Assembly: GCF_014696435.1 (NCBI RefSeq)
Contig: NZ_JACJQG010000016.1
Coordinates: forward strand, 62,001-126,000
Source of the DNA: Calothrix anomala FACHB-343
GTDB lineage: Bacteria > Cyanobacteriota > Cyanobacteriia > Cyanobacteriales > Nostocaceae
Direction: 5' to 3'
DNA length: 64,000 nt
Positions 49,973-60,800 of the stretch are shown piece by piece (position 1 is the stretch's first letter; each line of letters begins with the position of its first letter). The translations under genes were made by a program, and so were the position numbers. Under the pieces are notes generated by a model. It saw nothing but the letters and a program-made list of their open reading frames with translations. It searched no databases and had not been told where the DNA came from.

Positions 49973-50629
49973 ATGACAACACAAACATTATCCACACCAA
50001 CAGTTTATCAAGGTCAGTTTGGGGAATTTATAATTACTCAGAGCGATCGCATCGGTGTTATCGTCTACCGTGGGGGATTAATGGTAGCTGCACTGAGTTT
50101 TGCGATCGCTAGTGCTTTGGTATTATTTAACAATCAGCCGATTAATTACCAGATTCTCACCCTACTCTACGCTTGTTTTACTCTGGCGCTCGGCGTGAGT
50201 TTATTTACCATCCATATATATATGGTAATGCTGCACCGATTGTTACAGGTTTTTTGGGCAATTGGGACTATTACATCAATAGCATTGGCATTATCTAGCC
50301 CTGAACCATTAGCTATTAATGTTTACAATCATCCCCTTACCTTATTCGGAATAGGTTTTACCTTTGTTGCACTTACAGGTATTTATTTCAAAGAAGCTTT
50401 TTGCTTTAATCGCCTAGAAACTAAATTCTTAACTTTTATCGTTCCATTATTGTTACTCGGTCATTTAGTAGGAATTTTACCAATTCAATGGGAACAAGTT
50501 ATATTGGGAGCTTGGGCAAGTTTATTTTTAGTATTTGCTCTGCGGAAGACAGTACAAGCCATTCCTGCAGATATTGGAGATAAATCTGTCTTTGCTTATT
50601 TGAAACAACAAAGTGCAGCAAAAGTTTAA
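49973..50629 (+). CDS. DUF2301 integral membrane protein
   Basis: 218 residues from ATG 49973. After YQGQFGEFIITQSDRIGVIVYRGGL there are about six or seven hydrophobic segments, beginning AALSFAIASALVLF, with FKEAFCFNRLETKFLTFIVP in the middle. The sequence matches the cyanobacterial DUF2301 pattern as I know it; no function is established for the family. Its stop overlaps the next gene's start by one base (TAATG), so the two are translationally coupled. Confidence 0.8.
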   Translation: MTTQTLSTPTVYQGQFGEFIITQSDRIGVIVYRGGLMVAALSFAIASALVLFNNQPINYQILTLLYACFTLALGVSLFTIHIYMVMLHRLLQVFWAIGTITSIALALSSPEPLAINVYNHPLTLFGIGFTFVALTGIYFKEAFCFNRLETKFLTFIVPLLLLGHLVGILPIQWEQVILGAWASLFLVFALRKTVQAIPADIGDKSVFAYLKQQSAAKV

Positions 50630-51312
50630 TGCAGAAAATAAGAAATCGTCGGAGGCTAAAAATTCCGAAAATTTCCTTAATCAAACGCCAAGAAATCTGG
50701 ACGCTAACGGCTCCGGGATGGATCATAGCGATCGCTATCATTGCTAATTGCGCAATCTTCACAATTAGTCATATCCATCCCTTTTTAGCTGTGAATTTTC
50801 CAGTAAAATCAGCAGAGATAATGGTGATAGAAGGATGGCTACCAGACTATGCGCTGCAAGAAGCTTTCGCTAAATTCCAAAGTGGTAATTATCGACAAAT
50901 AATTACTACAGGAGGTACCTTAGAATTAGGAACTTATTTAGCAGAATATAAAACCTTTGCCGATTTATCAGCAGCCACTTTAAAAAAAATGGGTTTACCG
51001 CCTGATAAAGTGGTAGCTGTATCATCGCCAATGGTAATTAAGGATCGTAGTTATGCATCTGCGATGGAATTGCAGCATTGGCTATCGCAGTCACATTTAC
51101 ACCCAAAATCAATTAATTTAGTATCTTTGGATGTGCATACTCGCAGGAGTTGGTTAGTATTTAAAAAAATCCTGTCTCCGCAAATTCAAGTAGGCGCGAT
51201 CGCCACTAACACCCAAGAGTACGATCCGCAGCAATGGTGGTTTTATAGCCAAGGTGTACGGTCAGTTATTTATGAAACTATTGCTTATATTTATGCCATA
51301 TTATTTAATTAA
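50629..51312 (+). CDS. YdcF/SanA-like (DUF218) protein
   Basis: 227 residues from ATG 50629, overlapping the previous stop by one base. An N-terminal membrane anchor (WIIAIAIIANCAIFTISHI, about 32-50) precedes a DUF218 domain: AEIMVIEGWLPDYALQEAFA, IITTGGTLELG, LKKMGLPPDKVVAVSSP, DRSYASAMELQHWL and LVSLDVHTRRSWLVFKKIL. Family knowledge: ElyC/SanA/YdcF proteins act at the envelope and affect peptidoglycan or enterobacterial antigen precursors; YdcF binds SAM. A YdcF-like protein near a SAM-cleaving enzyme (two genes upstream) is suggestive but unproven. Confidence 0.82.
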   Translation: MQKIRNRRRLKIPKISLIKRQEIWTLTAPGWIIAIAIIANCAIFTISHIHPFLAVNFPVKSAEIMVIEGWLPDYALQEAFAKFQSGNYRQIITTGGTLELGTYLAEYKTFADLSAATLKKMGLPPDKVVAVSSPMVIKDRSYASAMELQHWLSQSHLHPKSINLVSLDVHTRRSWLVFKKILSPQIQVGAIATNTQEYDPQQWWFYSQGVRSVIYETIAYIYAILFN

Positions 51313-51396
51313 TATTTTTTCACTAAATTACTGAATATATTATACCAATTTAAAAAGACAATCCTACAGATACACAACCCTTAACCCTTGTTCTGT

Positions 51397-51535
51397 CAGC
51401 ATTCTTAATTTTGAATTTTGAATTTTGAATTTTGAATTGGTATTACACCAATTAAAAAAAATAATGCGACAGATACACAGCCCTAAACCTTTGATCTGTC
51501 TGCATTTTGAATTTTGAATTTTGAATTGGTATTAC
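51397..51535. repeat. TTTGAAT heptamer arrays, two copies of a composite repeat
   Basis: Two similar blocks of about 90-110 bp read ACCAATT-AAAAAA-ACAGATACACA, then a CTGTCAGCATT- or CTGTCTGCATT-like string, then TTTGAAT heptamers and TTGGTATTAC. They are direct repeats, with the heptamer array longer in the first. A related end is at 63340-63372. Confidence 0.65.
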
Positions 51536-52683
51536 TCAATTTTAATTAAATTAAATAAGGTTTCATACTGCTTATTTGCTTCGGAAGATAAGGGAAGTAA
51601 AAATTCGCTTTTAGCCAAAACTTCTCGATTATTGACTAACAAGTTTCTCAAGGGTTCAGGAAATTCAGCAGCGACAATGTTGGGAGCAATAGGCGAATTA
51701 GTTTTACTGAGTACAGAAATATCTTTAGCGATCGCACTTTGCAAACAAAAATCCATCCATTGATTAGCTAAAGCTTCTTTCTCTGAACCTTGAGGACGTA
51801 CCCACAAATCAGCCCAGATTGCTGTTCCTGATTTGGGAATTACGACGCTGAGGTGGGGATATCGCGACAACAAGGGAATGATATCATCAGACCAGCCAAC
51901 AGCCAGCCAAGTATCCTCAATAATTAACGGTTCTAGATAGGTAGTAGAGTTATAGAACTTGACTTGTTGATTTAAAGCGCGTAGTTCTGATTCTAAATTT
52001 GGTACCTTATCGATATTCTCTGTATTGTAGGAATTACCTAATTTCTTTAACACCAAACCTATAACTTCTCTGGGGTGGTTGAGGAGAGAAATTCGCGATC
52101 GCAATTCACTACGCCACAAATCACTCCAATCTGTTGGTGTCCATCCTAAATCTTGAAACTTTTCTCGGTTGTAAACTATTACCGTACTACCCCAACGGTA
52201 AGGAACCGCCCAAACTTTTCCTTGAGGATCGGGATTACCTTGCTCATTGCGGGTTACCAGCTGCTTCCATTGCGCATCTAAAGCTGACCAATTTTTAATT
52301 TGCGCTGTATTCAATGGTTGAATTAGCTTTTGCTCAATTGCTGCTTTTAGCCAATAATCACCCAATGTTACCACATCAGCTATTGGAGTTTTTTCTGCTT
52401 TGATCCAAGGGATATAGCGAGTCCATCCTTGCTCATCCTGAGATTTGGGCTTTTGCTGCCAAGTTTGTAATTGTTTAAATAAATCTTGTATTTGCGCTAC
52501 AGGAGAAAATTTTAACTGCTCCTGAGATTTTAACGCTTTCTGAAATTTATTAACTACCTGACCAGGTATAGAACCATTTAATAGCTGTACTTTTAGTTGC
52601 GTCTGGTTGTTAGCGCCACAGCCAATCAAAAGTTGTGAAAGCGCCAATGTACCTGTACCTAATATAAAGGAGCGTCGATCCAT
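51532..52683 (-). CDS. Solute-binding lipoprotein (ABC-type, polyamine/iron-like)
   Basis: 383 residues from ATG 52683. The N-terminus MDRRSFILGTGTLALSQLLIGC has both a twin-arginine-like RR motif and a lipobox ending at Cys22, so the protein is probably lipidated after export. The body is a periplasmic binding fold: GQVVNKFQKALKSQ, DVVTLGDYWLKAA, VWAVPYRWGSTVIVYNREKF, LGWTPTDWSDLWRSELRSRI and AVGWSDDIIPLLSRYP. PYRWGSTVIVYN resembles spermidine/putrescine (PotD) binders. No permease or ATPase gene is adjacent, so the transporter must be elsewhere and the ligand is a guess. Confidence 0.85.
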   Translation of the reverse strand: MDRRSFILGTGTLALSQLLIGCGANNQTQLKVQLLNGSIPGQVVNKFQKALKSQEQLKFSPVAQIQDLFKQLQTWQQKPKSQDEQGWTRYIPWIKAEKTPIADVVTLGDYWLKAAIEQKLIQPLNTAQIKNWSALDAQWKQLVTRNEQGNPDPQGKVWAVPYRWGSTVIVYNREKFQDLGWTPTDWSDLWRSELRSRISLLNHPREVIGLVLKKLGNSYNTENIDKVPNLESELRALNQQVKFYNSTTYLEPLIIEDTWLAVGWSDDIIPLLSRYPHLSVVIPKSGTAIWADLWVRPQGSEKEALANQWMDFCLQSAIAKDISVLSKTNSPIAPNIVAAEFPEPLRNLLVNNREVLAKSEFLLPLSSEANKQYETLFNLIKIE

Positions 52684-53585
52684 TGAATTTAAACATAAAA
52701 TTCCATATTATAACTCTCTTTTGCCTGTTAGTAGCATAATGGCTTGGGGACTAGGGGCGCTTGGACTGTTTTCCAACCCTAATATTAGACTTAGGAAATT
52801 GGGCATGGGAAAGAGTTAATTATTAGTTAAATTATCATAATTTAAACTGTATCTACTTTAAAAACTCTAAATTTTGCCGATTAGCTTTTATTTCTACAAT
52901 TTACACTATTCCCTTGTCAAAAACTCTAATGTTCAAGGTGAATAAGTTTTAACTTAACGATCCTCAATGCAATTCTTCTAGTTTTATCTTGCTTATGGTA
53001 GATGATAAGTGTCTCCTATCTTAATTTAATTATTCAAGAAATTATTCCCTATCCTAAAATAAATTCTGCTTTTTAATTTGCAGTTTTGAATCAGTAATTT
53101 AATTATTTATAGCTGTATCCGTTACTTTTATGAGTTTTGGACTAGCAATTTTTTTAGTTACCTACATCACTCAATTCTTAATTATTTCTTCGGTTTTTAA
53201 GTAAATGGTCGTAGTTCCGTAATCACAACTAGAGATAGCCATCTATAGATAACAGGTGCAACAGAATTATTGGTAACAGGCTCATGTTTATCGTTTAGAG
53301 AAGATAGCTGAAACAGCCAGGATGACGCAAATTAGCGGTGAAAAAGCAAAAAAGCTGCAAAGATAGCCAAAATAATTCCATTTATTCAAAGGTAATAGCA
53401 ATTCGCTTCATATTTCTTAATATAGTTGTAAAATTTCCTGTCAAAAATATTGAGTTATGTTTATAAGTAATGAAATTAATGTCACATTCCTACAGTGCGT
53501 GGGAAAAATTAAATAATTCATAAGTATGTTTAAGGTTGCCAGTAAATTGAATAACATAGAGAAAATATGCGGATTAGGGTATTAA
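52684..53585. other. 902-bp AT-rich stretch, nothing identified
   Basis: I read both strands for short ORFs, hairpins and repeats and found none that I trust. It lacks the heptamer arrays and palindromes typical of other spacers in this window. It includes the upstream region of the 53586 gene. Confidence 0.5.
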
Positions 53586-53963
53586 ATGGAGCCATTACAA
53601 AAGCAGATCATGACTCTGAGCTATAAACTGGATGCTCTCTGCCAAGTAATTGAGGAACTTGATAATAAAGTCTCTCAAACTTTGTCAGAATGCTCTTTAG
53701 CTAGAACCCAGGCCAGAGAAAGTTATTCAGAAAATAGCGAAGTCGTACATTACCATCAATTCAAAGCAAATATCAATTTCAATCCTGAGATGGAACACAA
53801 GGATGTGTTATCAGACGGGATTTATTCAGATATGAATCGTCAAGGGGGAGAAAGAACCCTGTCGCCAGAAATTCAAATTCAACGATTAACAGCACAATTA
53901 ACCGCCGCCTACAATCGCATCGCCGCCTTAGAAGAACAATTACTGCGGGAGAGAATTCACTAA
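53586..53963 (+). CDS. Hypothetical coiled-coil protein, 125 aa
   Basis: From ATG 53586. Heptad-like helices at both ends (MTLSYKLDALCQVIEELDNK; IQIQRLTAQLTAAYNRIAAL with LEEQLLRER) flank a polar, probably disordered middle. There is no signal peptide, membrane segment or metal motif. The layout suggests a small scaffolding or oligomerising protein. I do not recognise the family. It converges on the CobT-like gene with 52 bp between the stops. Confidence 0.65.
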   Translation: MEPLQKQIMTLSYKLDALCQVIEELDNKVSQTLSECSLARTQARESYSENSEVVHYHQFKANINFNPEMEHKDVLSDGIYSDMNRQGGERTLSPEIQIQRLTAQLTAAYNRIAALEEQLLRERIH

Positions 53964-54015
53964 GTTTATTTATTGCCCAAGAGATTTACCTGAAATTTCT
54001 GAGTCTTGGCATCCG

Positions 54016-55149
54016 CTATTGGTGATTGAATCTGCTCAAACGCTCAATTTGTTTTTCAATGGCTTCCAAAAGTTGTGGTTGCTGCCAACCTAGACTAAGA
54101 CTAGCAGCGATCGCAGCTCCTCCAGCGCCCATGCCTTCTTTCACAAAACCCTGCTCGTAAGCTTGGAGTTGGGGATAACGAGAATCAGCAAAACTCAGTT
54201 GAGTCGCTAGTAGGGGTGGAGCCTCTCCACCCCAAGAGTTGTTTGTTTGAGATAAATTCAGCGCTAATTCCACCGTACCGCCTGTAGGATCTTCGGCTAC
54301 CCAGCGAGTTGTACCCACAACAACCTCTGCTTGTTGCCAAGGTAAATTGTAGGTTTGAGCGATCGCTTTCATCAAGGCATAAACCGCCAACATTTGCGTC
54401 CCACCAGCCAGCAACACACCACAGCGACGACTAGCCGCGATCGCTATTCCGGCAACTACTACCTGCATCGGATCGCCAACTGCGGCGACTAATTCTAAAG
54501 GATCGAGAGAATTTGCGTTTTCTTGCATCCTAGCTAAACCGGCTTGTACCACAGCCAATTTTTGTTCGTGGTTACAAATTGGATGGCTGCTGTTAACCTT
54601 CCCCGCAGCAGCTACACCCAAACCCTGTAAAATTGCCAAAGCGGTAGTCGTACCGCCAACTACACATTCACCTAAAATTAAATAACTCTCCTGAAGATTC
54701 GCCGCCAACACCGCACCCCATTGCAAGCCTTGCTCTAGGAGGTGCTGGACTGTTTTTAGTTCCATCGCCGCACCTTGACTTAAACACCGAGCGGGAACTC
54801 CGCCCAAATCGATTGTGGGTACAGCTGGGGGTTGGTGTAAGCCAGCATTAAATATATAAAGTGGAGTTGGTAACGCCTCAACCACAGCGCGGGAAATCAA
54901 TACAGGTGAAGCACCCGCAATTAAAGGTGGTAAAGGATACTTAGCTTGATGTTCTGCTCCGTAATATAAAAACTCAGCATCAGCACAAGCAGTAAACTTG
55001 CGGTCTTCTGGAGTCTTTCCCGCCGCCGAAATCCCTGGAATTAAGCCAGTTTCCGTAAAACCTAAAATACAAGCAAATACAGGTAAGCGATCGCGATACT
55101 TAGCAATCCAGGCTGCACCCTGGTCTATTTGAGTATAAATATTAATCAT
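54016..55149 (-). CDS. CobT-like nicotinate mononucleotide phosphoribosyltransferase (TIGR00303 type)
   Basis: 377 residues from ATG 55149. Blocks FACILGFTETGLIPGISAAG, PTIDLGGVPARCLSQGAAME, ECVVGGTTTALAILQGLG, VAAVGDPMQVVVAGIAIAAS and VLLAGGTQMLAVYALM match the cyanobacterial/archaeal CobT-like family rather than classical CobT. Family knowledge: such enzymes are proposed to transfer ribose phosphate from nicotinate mononucleotide to the lower-ligand base of corrinoids. Cyanobacteria use adenine (pseudocobalamin), so the base is probably adenine. It is followed on the same strand by no corrinoid gene; a DUF2232 gene precedes it by 83 bp. Confidence 0.85.
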   Translation of the reverse strand: MINIYTQIDQGAAWIAKYRDRLPVFACILGFTETGLIPGISAAGKTPEDRKFTACADAEFLYYGAEHQAKYPLPPLIAGASPVLISRAVVEALPTPLYIFNAGLHQPPAVPTIDLGGVPARCLSQGAAMELKTVQHLLEQGLQWGAVLAANLQESYLILGECVVGGTTTALAILQGLGVAAAGKVNSSHPICNHEQKLAVVQAGLARMQENANSLDPLELVAAVGDPMQVVVAGIAIAASRRCGVLLAGGTQMLAVYALMKAIAQTYNLPWQQAEVVVGTTRWVAEDPTGGTVELALNLSQTNNSWGGEAPPLLATQLSFADSRYPQLQAYEQGFVKEGMGAGGAAIAASLSLGWQQPQLLEAIEKQIERLSRFNHQ

Positions 55150-55187
55150 AGGTCAATGGTCAATGGTCAATGGTCAATGGTCAATGG
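55150..55187. repeat. STRR array (GGTCAAT)
   Basis: Five tandem GGTCAAT heptamers lie between the DUF2232 and CobT-like genes, directly at the CobT-like start codon. Their position in its leader means translation signals may lie within the repeat. Confidence 0.8.
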
Positions 55188-55232
55188 TAAGAAAACTATG
55201 GACTGTGGACTATTGACTCTGGACTCTTGACA

Positions 55233-55994
55233 TTATTCATAATCCATTAAAACCTGTACCCAACGTGGCGGACGGGGGATGGGATTTCCGAGACGATCTA
55301 AAAGTAGCCAGGCGGCGATGTGAACGATAAACAAGTAGATAAAATTATTAAACATAATCAGAGCGATCGCGCCGATTTGAATCCAGAAGATACTGGGATT
55401 GGTCAATAAGCCTAGTTTGAGGAAGATCCACTCTGCTAACTCTGTGACTTGATTGATGGCATAAATCCACAGATCCTCACCAGATAACAAAGATAGTAAC
55501 CAGACGCGGAAAAAAGCGCCCAAGGTACCTAGTAGCATACCCAAGGTAATAGAAACTATCCAAGGTACGCGACGGTTCCATGTAGTGCCTAATAACACGC
55601 CCATAAAACCAAAGGGCATAACAAACAATAAACTCCGGACTGGCCCCATTAATACCGCCAGCAGTAACCCAGATGTTACCGCTCCCATCCAAGCGGCTCT
55701 ACGTCCCCAACGGAGATAAACTAAAGCAATGGGTACAGGGAAAAATATTCGTAAAACTGGCCCTAAGGGAAAGTAAAAATTAATAAACCAAATTAAGCTA
55801 GCAGTACTGGCTAAAAAAGCCGTTTCCACCATCCTCAAAGGTGCATCAACTTTAAGTTGGGGCGGTTTCAGTGTAGTCTGATTTTCCCACTTTTGGTAAT
55901 TATCTGGTTTGTCTAACTCTGGATTTTGGCTAGTTGGTGATTTTGGTGACGGACTTTGCTCCGGCTCTTCTGGCAAAGAATCTAAGATACTCAT
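55233..55994 (-). CDS. DUF2232 membrane protein
   Basis: 253 residues from ATG 55994 (MSILDSLPEEPEQ), which has AGGAG five bases upstream. A GTG at 56021 is less supported. A proline-rich acidic cytoplasmic N-terminus of about 55 residues precedes six to seven membrane segments (for example LASTASLIWFINFYFPLG and IALVYLRWGRRAAWMGAVTS), ending in LLDRLGNPIPRPPRWVQVLM. Family knowledge: DUF2232 resembles small substrate-binding membrane components in fold prediction; nothing is proven. Proximity to the CobT-like gene suggests a vitamin or precursor transporter component, as inference. Confidence 0.78.
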   Translation of the reverse strand: MSILDSLPEEPEQSPSPKSPTSQNPELDKPDNYQKWENQTTLKPPQLKVDAPLRMVETAFLASTASLIWFINFYFPLGPVLRIFFPVPIALVYLRWGRRAAWMGAVTSGLLLAVLMGPVRSLLFVMPFGFMGVLLGTTWNRRVPWIVSITLGMLLGTLGAFFRVWLLSLLSGEDLWIYAINQVTELAEWIFLKLGLLTNPSIFWIQIGAIALIMFNNFIYLFIVHIAAWLLLDRLGNPIPRPPRWVQVLMDYE

Positions 55995-56140
55995 CAAAAC
56001 TCCTGGGTCGTTCTCTGCCACTTGTCATTGCTCATTTATCCTTTGTTCCAGCAAATGACAAATGACAAATGACAAATGACAAATAACAGCTTTCACGAAA
56101 AATGTCCAATCTAGACGCGCTTTAGCTAAATTGGCAAGTG

Positions 56141-56842
56141 TTAAACGATTGTGCGTTCCAAAGCTAACAAATCAGGAATACAAATGATGTCCTGATCCCG
56201 TTTAATCAAGCCTTTCTTTTCTAACCTAGTCAACACTCTTGTCACCGTTTCCCGTGCTAGCCCGCTTAAACTACTAAGTTCTCGGTGTGGTAAATTAGGT
56301 ATTTCCGTTCCAGTCTGAGCTTTTTTTCCTTGTCCTTCTGCCAAAAACAGCAAAGTATCCGCTACCCGCGATTGGCTGTCCGATTCCCGCAAGCGCAAGC
56401 GGCGATTAACTTGGCGTAAGCGTCGCGCCATCAATTGAGCTAATCGCATTCCCGCTAAGGGTTCTGTTTGCAGTAACTTGACAAAATCCTGGGATGGCAT
56501 ACTACCAATTACTGTAGGTGTCAGGGTAATTACATCGGTAGAACGAGGTACTTCATCGAGTGCCGCCATTTCTCCAAACAATTCTCCCTTACCGAGAATA
56601 TTCAAAGTTACTTCTTTGCCTTCTAGGTTATAGGTACGAATTTTAACCCATCCATCGACAATAAAATATACAGAACCACCCCAGTCATTTTCCAGTAAAA
56701 TTACTTGATTGGCTGGGTGAGTACGAGTTACAAGATGGGTGAGAGCTGGTTCTACAACCAGTTCGGGCAACCCTTGAAAAAAGGGAGCCGAAGCGATCAT
56801 CCAGGGATTTGCGGGCGTCTGTAGGCTATATCGGTCTTCCAT
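56141..56842 (-). CDS. Crp/Fnr-family transcriptional regulator
   Basis: 233 residues from ATG 56842. Residues about 20-140 are a cyclic-nucleotide-binding fold: NQVILLENDWGGSVYFIVDG, then LGKGELFGEMAALDEVPRST, whose GE...R-S-T arrangement fits a nucleotide phosphate pocket. The C-terminal winged helix is LPHRELSSLSGLARETVTRV and LTRLEKKGLIKRD. It lacks the NtcA signature, so it is not the nitrogen regulator. It could be a cAMP receptor or a ligand-free relative. It contains no cysteine cluster of the FNR kind. The gene is monocistronic, downstream in the strand sense of a large spacer. Confidence 0.88.
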   Translation of the reverse strand: MEDRYSLQTPANPWMIASAPFFQGLPELVVEPALTHLVTRTHPANQVILLENDWGGSVYFIVDGWVKIRTYNLEGKEVTLNILGKGELFGEMAALDEVPRSTDVITLTPTVIGSMPSQDFVKLLQTEPLAGMRLAQLMARRLRQVNRRLRLRESDSQSRVADTLLFLAEGQGKKAQTGTEIPNLPHRELSSLSGLARETVTRVLTRLEKKGLIKRDQDIICIPDLLALERTIV

Positions 56843-57145
56843 TACAACATTTTGATTACATACTTATTAAATAAAGCTGTTGGGTATACAACAAACGCGA
56901 TCGCTATGTTCAGCCTAAGCTATCAAAGCACAGCCCTTTACCAAAATAAAACTAAACTATGATACACAACAAAGCCATATAAACCTAGATAGAATCTGCG
57001 CCCAGCCAATTTTGGCTTTAAAAGTCTTCGGCGTCTAACTCCAAGGAAAGCCCGATGACTTAAGAACATAGGTAGCCAACATTAATGATACTCAAGGGAG
57101 TTAATTTTTGCTAACCTAAAGCTTTTACCTGTTTTTGGCTGCACT

Positions 57146-57195
57146 AGGGGCATGGGGCATGGGGCATGGGGCATTGGGCATTGGGCATTGGGCAA
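57146..57195. repeat. GGGGCAT/TGGGCAT heptamer array
   Basis: About seven tandem heptamers GGGGCAT changing into TGGGCAT. The reverse-strand version ATGCCCC occurs at about 43.68 kb. Confidence 0.85.
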
Positions 57196-57624
57196 AAGTC
57201 AAATAGAATTCTTAATTTTGAATTTTGCGGAAAGTCTGAGCGCCGGCTTCCGGCGATCAGAACTTTCCAAGAGAGAATTTTGAATTTTGAATTATTTGTC
57301 TCCCTATCCTCCTTGTCTTCTTTCCTGGTTCTTTTTCTTCAAGGCTGTATTAATGGCTAGTTCAGTACACAAATGATTTTTTTACCAAAAGTAGTTTCAT
57401 GAACTGCGATAATTTTTTGGTTTTTTTATGCTATGAAATCTGAGAAGCTATAACATTACCTGTTTAATCAAGCGCAAACAGCACCCAGTAGCCTGCTGTG
57501 CTGTTGATGCTACCAAACAGTTGTTGTCCTCCAAGACTTTTAGTAGCTACCAAGCCAATTTTTGTAAATAGCCATGATGAACTAGGTACGCCAGGAAACA
57601 TGAAAAATTTATTTCGTCCCCCTA

Positions 57625-57660
57625 ACCCCTAGTCCCTAGTCCCTAGTCCCTAGTCCCTAA
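57625..57660. repeat. CCTAGTC heptamer array
   Basis: Four to five tandem copies of CCTAGTC lie about 150 bp upstream of the Hsp70-like gene. Confidence 0.85.
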
Positions 57661-57807
57661 TTAACGATTGCCCAGATTGCCAAAAGCGATCGCATGATTA
57701 AATTGCACCCAACAACTCAACGGGTCAAAGCCAGCCGTTGTAACTTTAATTATTGTAAATTAATTTCCTTGCCAATTTAACGTAAATTTCTACATAAGGT
57801 ATCTAAA

Positions 57808-60800
57808 GTGACTTCTCACCAAGATGAAATTCAAAAATTGATCGCAGATATTGACAACTTACTAACTAGTAATGGTAAGCGTTTGTCTAAGCTATTATCT
57901 GGACAGTCTCAAGAGCCACGAGAGGTTTTAGAACGCACTCGCGACTTTCTCAATAGGTTGGCAGCGACCGCAAATCCACCAGGGGATGAGGTAAATAAAA
58001 CTGCCGACATCAAACCCATATCACCTTTGTTAGCTAGATTTGTCGAACAAAATCTTCAGTCTGTCGATGACAATCAGCAACCACAACCTGAGCCGGTGAA
58101 CGCCGCGCTATCAGCACAATTTAATAGTCAAGTTTCGGCGTTAATTCAACCTTTACAAGCAGAATTAGCCAGTTTAATCCAAGAGCGCACGGCGCTGGTA
58201 CAAGAAATTCGCCAGCTAGAGCAAAGAAGACTGCAAAACTACTCTCTTAGTCAGCAGTTAGCCAATCAAGAGCAGATTATAAACGAATTTTTACAGGTTT
58301 TAGGCAATCGCTTGCTACCAAGTTTAAGCCAGCAATTAACTCAGGGTTTAACAAATTCGTCAATTGCGGTGAATTCAGATTCTAGTTTATTAGCAACTCC
58401 ACCCCAAGGAGAGCAGTTAACCAAGCTAGCCAAGGACTTAGATCAACGCTTATTATCCCTGGATGGTACGGTGAATGTTGTATTTGAAGCACTACAACGC
58501 AATATTCTGACTTACCATGAATCCCTATCGCAAGCACTGGCGAGAATGCACAATCAAGGATTGCAAGGCGAGCAGGTAATGGCTAGCTTTGTCAATAACT
58601 TAACTCAATATCTCCAACAATATCCAGGCGATCGCACAGATTTATCAGTTAGCAACACCAATATTGATTTAGCTGAAAATCAGACACCAATTCTCCAATC
58701 ACAACCTGTAGAACCCGCTCCTAGCACAGAAGATTTAGATACGGTATTGTCTCAACTCATTGCAGATGAGCCACCACCTACCCCATCAACTCCATCAATC
58801 ATCCCGAATACCTTCGAGGTTGATAGTTCTCAAGCTGATGAAGTAGATCAACTTTATGCAAGCTTATTTGGTAGAGAAAATATTCCCAACTTAGTCAGCG
58901 AAACAGCAGCGCCAGTAGTAGCTGAAGATAATTCTGTAGCGGATTTATCAGAGTTGACTCTGAGCGATACCCAACCAGAAACTGCAATTAATCCAGCATC
59001 AATTTTACCAATTCCTGCGCCACCCCCACAGCAAACTGAACCAACGCCAGAGTGGCAAGATTTATTTTTTGAGGAAGTAACAAATACAACTACTGCTCCA
59101 GCAGAAGTAGTTAATATACCTGAAAATCGGGCTAGTGAATCGGATATTTATACAATTACAGCGCTGACAGAATTACTAGGGGATGAGGTTACGCAACAGG
59201 AGGTGCTTCCTGTATCAGAAGCCGTACCAGAAATCATTGAAACTACAACCATCACCACTAATACCCCAAAACCAGAAGTAGTGATTCTCGATGAAGAACC
59301 AGCTCAATCTTTAGAAAACTATGTTACTGCTTCTTCCAGGGAAAATTTGCTAGAACCAGAACCAAATTCCAGCATACCGGAGATTAGTTTAGATGAAGAG
59401 CAGTTACAGTTATTAGATGAAGATTTAGCGCAATTTGATGGGTTACTCAATTCCCCATCCAAACTGATTACTAACTGGGTAAATAGCAACAATCAAAACC
59501 ATCAAGAACAGTTACCTAGCGAAGCAGATAGTGCAGAATTATCACAAATGGGAGCGGGTGCGATTCCCCAAGGGGAGCCAGAGTTAGATTTTAGCCCCAT
59601 AATTGAAAAAAAAAAGGAAGACACTACTCCCAGTACCGTAAATCCTTCGTTGTCTGTAGCGCCAAACGCCAATCCTCCAGAAGTATCATCTGCAAATAGT
59701 CAGGAATCGCGCTGGTATTTAGGTATTGATTTAGGCACAACGGGAATTTCTGCGGCATTATTAAATAGTTCAACCTTTGTGGTTTATCCTATCTATTGGT
59801 CAGCAGAAAACCAAGGGGGAAAATCTGCCTTTCAGCAATCATTTAGATTACCAGCAGAGGTGTATTTACCGACGGCTTCTGTAAATCAAAGCGATCGCGA
59901 AAATTCCGCCAATCAGTCAGGAAAAGCAGCAGATAATTTAACTAATACCCCCTATTCGGCACAGTTGAAACCATATTTACAGTTAGCTATTCCCTATAAA
60001 AGCGCCCAACAAAAATGGGAACCTGTACTGCAATTTAACGAATTTTCAGCAGGGCCATTAGTTTGGGTAGTGCGATCGCTCTCTAAGCTACTATTAACAT
60101 TAAAATCCGATCGCCAAAGTACCACCCAAGGTTTAACTGCGGCGGCTGTAGGTTTAGACGAACAAAGCTTTCATCAGATTATCAATAATATTGCCGGAGC
60201 AATTTGCACTTGTCCAGCTAGTTGGTCAGAACAATATCGCTTTAATGTCAGGGAAGCATTACTAACGAGTAAATTAGTCCAACATCCCCAGCAAGTATTT
60301 TTTATCGAAGAAGCGATCGCTAGTCTTTTAAGCGTACTCAATACTGGTAACGGTGAAACTGTACAATTAAGCAGTCCAAAAGGTTTACAGCCGATTCAAA
60401 TCCACGAACAACCATTACTGGGTAATACTTTAGCCCTAAATATTGGTGCTACCGCCACAGAAATGGCATTAATAGATTTAGGTGAAAGCTTGAGCGAATT
60501 AACCCATAATGATTTTATGCTGCATAGCTTTGCCTATGGTGGTAAAAGTATTGAGCAAGATATTATTTGTCAATTATTAGTACCCCCAAAATCTCGCCAA
60601 TCGCGCTCAGAAACTGGTAGCGAGCAAATTAGCTCTCAGCCAGGATTATGGCGCTCAAATATTCCCGGTTTAGACTACATGCAATGGCAAAGTTTAGGCT
60701 TGGAAGAATTAGAACTTCCCCGCGTTGGCGAACCAGATATTAGCGCTCGCGTTCGCCTCCAGCAGCGTTTAGAAAGTTCGCTGTTAGGACAAGCGGTACT

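Larger units (their letters stand above)
56843..57807. other. 965-bp gene-free stretch with short tandem repeats
   Basis: It contains a GGGGCAT heptamer array (57146-57195), TTTTGAATT heptamers (about 57216-57290), an isolated CGCCGGCTTCCGGCG palindrome (57241-57255) and a CCTAGTC heptamer array (57625-57660). A 64-codon frame at 57166-57360 is made of these repeats. There is no credible gene or RNA. Confidence 0.6.

Noticed and set aside
57166-57360. 64-codon frame in the spacer before the Hsp70-like gene
   Set aside because: It consists of GGGGCAT and TTTGAAT heptamers and a palindrome, not coding sequence.
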